Positions 62,590-64,000 of a DNA stretch of 64,000 bases are shown here, piece after piece. Each line of letters opens with the position of its first letter. The stretch's first letter is position 1. Source of the DNA: Trichomonas vaginalis G3 (Eukaryota > Parabasalia > Trichomonadida > Trichomonadidae); assembly GCF_026262505.1 (NCBI RefSeq), contig NC_067204.1, positions 5,613,797 to 5,677,796 on the forward strand. The letters are read 5' to 3'. The notes beneath the pieces are model-generated. The model was given only the letters and a program-made list of their open reading frames with translations. It had not been told where the DNA came from and ran no database searches. The translations under genes and the position numbers were made by a program.

Positions 62590-63460
62590 CAATGAGATGG
62601 GGTCATAAAGCTAATCCAGATAGGTGGTTCATAAACTTACAACCACAATTCCAAGAAGTTGTAGACGCAATGGAAGTCAATGGTGAACGAGATATAGCTG
62701 GTATTTTAAGCGCGGCTTTAATGCCATTGAAAGATATGAAAGATGCAGATATTTTGGACCAGTATGAAATGAACATGGCTGATGGAAATATAACACCTGA
62801 CGTTCTAGAACATTTATCTCAAAGAACTACACAGAACCATAGAGATGGTATATTTGGTGAAGAGTTTAGAAAGAAAGTTAGGGAGGGAGAAGGAAGAGAA
62901 CCTATTGTACATGACCTTGCAAACGAAAGTTTACAAAATGTCATAAAAACTTACTTTGCAGGCGATGAATCGAGAAGGGATGAATATTTAAAGAAAACTC
63001 AAATGGACAGTACCAAATGAAATGTTAGTATTGAAAAACATGTTCCTTGACAAAATAAAACCAACTACAGAAATAAACGACGCAAGACTGAAAGATTGGG
63101 TAAAAGCTTTCCCATTCACAAAAGATATTATTGGTAACATGGAAAGAAAACCAGAATGGCTACAAAAACATATATTTGGAAACGAGCTTATTCCATATGG
63201 ACAAGCTCTGTTTGAAGAGCTTGAACCAGAAACTCAGGAAAGAGTCATGCAAACAATACGCGAAGACTCAAATACAGACTATGACAAACTCTTTCTAGGA
63301 TATAGGTTACCTGAGATGGGCGACCAGAGCCAAAAGGCAAAAAGGACATGGGAAATTTGCAACATACTAGATGAACATAATGCAAAGATGCAACAACTTC
63401 AAGCAGAGGGCAATGAAGGAAAAAGAGAGTTAAAAACTCAGTCAGGAAGAAAGTAAAGCT
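62590..63460 (+). pseudogene. Fossil element part: helical protein remnants of unknown role
   Basis: Plus-strand remnants rich in Met, Glu and Lys (motifs MRWGHKANPDRW, FPFTKDIIGNMERKPEW). They lie in the same orientation and close to the preceding part. No recognised domain. Confidence 0.4.
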
Positions 63461-63519
63461 TGGTCCACGTGGGTTCTATTATGACATATAAATCCAACTA
63501 TTCTATATTTTTACTCATA

Positions 63520-64000
63520 TGAAATGTACGCCGCTCAGAATATAACGCCAACAGTTTTGGATGCTATGAATGGAAATGTTTCCGAATGGTATAACGAATG
63601 CGACAATGCCATTAGAAGGTCAGAAATAGTTCCTGGAACTTACGAATATACAACTGCTGTTTCTTATGGAAACGTAGGTGAGTTTGGAGAAGGTTCTTCA
63701 ACAACAGTAGATATTGTTGCGACAGGTTTCATATTATTTCTATTGACAACTCATTCTTATACGTGGAACAAGACATTGAAATAAAACCTTCTGCCAAGTT
63801 GTCTGACAAGAAAGGTTGCAATGGAATTTTCTATGTCGGATACCAATATGCTCCAGAAGTTTTCATGGGATATAAGATATATTCTAACTCTGACTTAGTT
63901 CAAACAGTAACATGGGCAAACTATGAATGGTTCGCTTTGAGAAACTCAGTACAACCACAAGCTAGAGAACAAACAGACCAGTATGCAACTATTGAGAAAA
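63520..64000 (+). pseudogene. Fossil element part: possible virion protein remnant, runs off the window
   Basis: Starts MYAAQNITPTVLDAMNG. Beta-rich, Gly/Ser-rich composition hints at a jelly-roll-like virion protein, as found in Polintons, but this is a guess from composition. Coding-like sequence continues to the window edge. Confidence 0.35.

Larger units (their letters stand above)
59199..64000 (+). mobile_element. Polinton/Maverick-like fossil, partial
   Basis: From here to the window edge, base composition and coding style change. A repeat-rich leader (to about 60.3 kb) is followed by plus-strand remnants of several proteins typical of large self-synthesising elements: a glycine-rich piece with a long charged coiled coil, a proline/glutamine-rich piece, and possible virion proteins. 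Sequence starting AGGGTAGTGGGG after the poly-A may be the terminal repeat. The element appears broken, with roughly four to six breaks in the part seen. It looks fairly young, since long stretches remain open. Hallmark polymerase, integrase, protease and ATPase genes are not in the window, so the family call is tentative. Confidence 0.5.

Overview
This window looks like the AT-rich nuclear DNA of a parabasalid protist, most likely Trichomonas vaginalis or a close relative. The genes are long and intronless. Several start codons have a trichomonad-type initiator (TCA followed by pyrimidine and A/T) within about 20 nt. Cut-and-paste transposons with a bacterial-type rve transposase sit beside Polinton/Maverick-like material. 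The species call is inference from these traits; no database was searched.

Left part (1-18.2 kb), mostly single-copy host genes: a GT8-like membrane glycosyltransferase without the usual DXD motif; ribosomal protein uL16 (RPL10) divergent from a full-length TOR kinase; a small thioredoxin with a CPPC active site; and a polytopic GT-C-like membrane protein. Between these lies a threefold family cassette: a seven-pass membrane protein on the minus strand, paired head-to-head across about 70-90 bp with a tiny secreted coiled-coil protein on the plus strand. Of the membrane genes only the third copy (17.2-18.1 kb) is intact. Of the small genes the first two are intact. Beyond the first cassette lies a decayed 3' scrap of a RasGAP gene (about 12.7-12.85 kb).

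Middle part (18.28-59.16 kb), a near-identical tandem array of about 10.2-11 kb units. Each unit holds one neurofibromin-like RasGAP gene of 2209 codons (arginine finger R1058, FLR arginine R1172, Sec14/PH-like region, helical-repeat flanks). A transposon with inverted repeats of about 780 bp and an rve DDE transposase sits exactly at each unit border. Units 2-4 also carry a roughly 0.7-kb hAT-like MITE with an 8-bp target duplication. Unit 1 keeps the empty target site. RasGAP copies 1, 3 and 4 are open and nearly identical; copy 2 carries two single-base indels. The arrangement fits unequal exchange between transposon copies on two haplotypes, followed by expansion. The transposon of unit 4 stops at a 34-base poly-A run.

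Right part (59.2-64 kb): a broken Polinton/Maverick-like fossil. It has a repeat-rich fold-back leader followed by remnants of coiled-coil and possible virion-type proteins, and runs off the window edge.

Functional reading: TOR and a RasGAP are both growth-signalling regulators, but their proximity may be chance. The most notable items are the transposon-bordered RasGAP amplification and the repeated receptor-like/mini-secreted-protein cassette that earlier duplicated together with RasGAP sequence.
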